Shown here in pieces: positions 43,057-44,456 of a DNA stretch of 44,456 nt (position 1 is the first letter of the stretch; each line of letters opens with the position of its first letter). The DNA comes from an uncultured Oscillospiraceae bacterium (GTDB lineage: Bacteria; Bacillota; Clostridia; Oscillospirales; Oscillospiraceae), in contig CATLHC010000014.1 of NCBI GenBank assembly GCA_949948775.1, positions 1-44,456 on the forward strand. Reading direction: 5' to 3'. A program made the translations under genes and the position numbers. Below the pieces are notes generated by a model that had not been told where the DNA came from, did no database searches, and saw only the letters and a program-made list of their open reading frames with translations.

Positions 43057-43131
43057 TGGGGCTTTCCCGCCGTGCCCGGTGCGCGCTGTGCGTCAGGTAT
43101 GAGAAGAGAATGAGAAAGAAGGTCGAATCGG

Positions 43132-44456
43132 TTGGAGAGAAACAGAAGCAATCCCTATCGAGAGATCCCCCGGTTTTTAAAGCGTTATGTGGGCCGCGAC
43201 GCCGTCCGGCAGGAGCTGGACGAAAAGCTGCGCAGCGGAGTCAACACAGTGGTCATGGGTGTGGAGGGCGTTGGCAAAAGCGCCTTCCTCAGCAGCGTAT
43301 TCACCCCCGAGTACTGCAGCCGGATGGCCCTTGAGGAGCATATCCTGATCAATCAGATCAGCTATCCCACCGACCTGGCCACGGAGGATATCTATAACTT
43401 TTTTGCCGAGGCCGTTCGGGACGCCGCGGAGGTCCTGGACTACTGCGGCCAGGAGCGGCTCTACGCCGACATCGTAGCCAGAGCCAGGCGGTACCAGGAG
43501 GAAAACAGGGAACCCCAGAGCTATTTCCAAAGAATCTGCAAATACATACGCATGAAGGGCTACTGCGTGGTCCTGGTCATCGACCAGTTTGAACGCTTCA
43601 CGTCCTCCAGGCATGTGCTGGCCGAGCACCACGGCGTCGTGCGCAATGTATTGGTGGACAAAAACCTCTGCTTTGTGGTGGCCACGGATTATGACTTCGA
43701 CAAGGAGTCACTGCCCCAGAACGCCTCCGGCTCCCTCCTCCCCCAGCTGTTCGCGGGGCACGAGATCCCCCTGAAGGGGCTGGACCCGGCGGAGTGCGGA
43801 CTTTTCCTGCGCGGCGTCAGCGGCCGGGACGACTTCACGCCGGAGGAGCTGGGCAAGCTCTCCCGCCTGACCGGCGGCGTTCCGGCCCTGCTGTGCCGGG
43901 CGGCGTATTACGCCCTGGAGCAAAAGCAAGACGGAGCGGACATCTATTGGCGGGCGGTGAAGGAGGCCGTGCTGCGGGACTGCGGCGGCCTGATGGACCG
44001 CTGGCTGGGCATCCTGACGCCCCAGGAGGCGGACCTGCTCAGCGAGCTGGCCGATCAGGTTGAGAGCGCCGTTCCGATCACCCCCAGCCTGCGGGACGGA
44101 GCCGCTCCCCTGCTGCTGAACCGGGGACTGATCGTGGACCTGGGAGACCACTGCTATGACTTCAACTCCCGCCTGTTCCAGGACCACTGCGCCCAAAATC
44201 CTCCCCAGCCCAGGCGCCCGCAGGATCTGCTCACGCTGAAGCCCACGCCGGCCCCGGCGGCGCCCCGACCGGAGCCTCTGATCAGCCAAGGCAGGCAGCC
44301 CTGGCCGCCGCAGGGCGGGGTCATCTACGCCTACTCCACCCATATTCACGGGGGGACCATTGAGGCGGGCGGCGTACAGGTCCACAACACCGTGGTCCAA
44401 AGCCTGTCGGTCTCCGAGCTGCTGGGCATGCTGAGCGAGGGCGGGAGCTCTCCCGG
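43132..44456 (+). CDS. P-loop STAND-like ATPase, partial at the window end
   Basis: An open frame runs from an in-frame stop at 43111 to the end of the window without a stop (441 codons visible). The best start is TTG at 43132 with AGAAGG nine bases upstream; no ATG fits. Early residues PRFLKRYVGRDAVRQEL resemble the segment before STAND ATPases. Walker A is GVEGVGKSAF with Lys49. Walker B is VVLVIDQFERF with Asp151. A helical lid (about 225-275) and a winged-helix-like part follow. After a proline-rich linker (about 363-395) comes a Gly/Val-rich stretch, YAYSTHIHGGTIEAGG then VQVHNTVVQSLSVSELLGML, where a new domain seems to begin. It starts 75 bases after the giant ATPase gene, so the two are probably cotranscribed. 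The C-terminal part is outside the window. Confidence 0.8.
   Translation, partial: MERNRSNPYREIPRFLKRYVGRDAVRQELDEKLRSGVNTVVMGVEGVGKSAFLSSVFTPEYCSRMALEEHILINQISYPTDLATEDIYNFFAEAVRDAAEVLDYCGQERLYADIVARARRYQEENREPQSYFQRICKYIRMKGYCVVLVIDQFERFTSSRHVLAEHHGVVRNVLVDKNLCFVVATDYDFDKESLPQNASGSLLPQLFAGHEIPLKGLDPAECGLFLRGVSGRDDFTPEELGKLSRLTGGVPALLCRAAYYALEQKQDGADIYWRAVKEAVLRDCGGLMDRWLGILTPQEADLLSELADQVESAVPITPSLRDGAAPLLLNRGLIVDLGDHCYDFNSRLFQDHCAQNPPQPRRPQDLLTLKPTPAPAAPRPEPLISQGRQPWPPQGGVIYAYSTHIHGGTIEAGGVQVHNTVVQSLSVSELLGMLSEGGSSP

Noticed and set aside
43056-43334. A short plus-strand frame beginning with ATG right at the giant gene's stop
   Set aside because: It runs in a different frame from the Walker A and B motifs, has no ribosome site and gives an Arg-rich product typical of a shifted reading.

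Overview
The window is GC-rich bacterial chromosome with tightly packed genes, strong AGGAGG-type ribosome sites, sigma-A-like promoters and many GC-rich intrinsic terminators. It encodes a clostridial glycerol cluster with GlpP, DnaD and DnaC-type primosome proteins, a PTS-type dihydroxyacetone kinase, an SLH-GH25 protein and a Bacillus-type PurF with iron-sulfur cysteines. Together these point to a GC-rich member of Clostridia, most likely Oscillospiraceae (Flavonifractor, Lawsonibacter or Oscillibacter relatives). The family assignment is inference. No tRNA, rRNA, CRISPR array or transposase was seen.

Layout. 156-3071 (minus): a gtrA-gtrB-gtrII cluster for lipid-linked sugar flipping and surface glycosylation. 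3329-8926 (minus): glycerol uptake and oxidation (glpK, glpF, a GlpA-like dehydrogenase, an FAD/NAD oxidoreductase and a DUF1667 iron-sulfur protein), preceded by a DhaS-like TetR regulator at 9183-9740. 10194-11439 (minus): AhpC and its thioredoxin-fold reductant. 11775-11990 (plus): a 71-residue peptide made of 16-residue repeats. 12105-12674 (minus): glpP. 12830-14870 (plus): dhaKLM. 14926-16356 (minus): SLH-GH25 lysozyme. 16584-18037 (plus): a small membrane protein, an XRE regulator and a DUF3169 protein behind an unusual phased operator array, then a zinc-ribbon protein. 18224-20222 (plus): dnaD-dnaC. 20480-20707 (plus): a lone XRE gene of lower GC. 20710-24950 (minus): mutL, dtd, an SdpI-like protein and mnmE. 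25077-28563 (plus): a SecB-like protein, an ammonium transporter fused to a P-II domain, and a purF lacking most of its glutaminase core. 28661-34037 (minus): a solute-binding lipoprotein and a 1301-residue hybrid histidine kinase. 34285-44456 (plus): a 2923-residue ATPase-bearing giant protein followed by a second P-loop ATPase that runs off the window.

How the parts fit. GlpF admits glycerol and GlpK phosphorylates it. The GlpA/FAD-oxidoreductase/DUF1667 trio oxidises glycerol-3-phosphate, and GlpP probably relieves termination in leader RNAs when glycerol-3-phosphate is present. DhaKLM channels dihydroxyacetone into the same triose-phosphate pool using PTS phosphate. No glycerol dehydrogenase lies in the window. 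Ammonium uptake is placed next to a PurF that has lost glutamine-binding residues, which suggests, without proving it, an ammonia-dependent first step of purine synthesis.

The strongest candidates for something undescribed are the giant multi-domain ATPase with its neighbouring ATPase (34285-44456), the 16-residue repeat peptide at 11775, the glutaminase-less PurF beside Amt-PII, and the 21-bp-phased operator array at 16512-16569.
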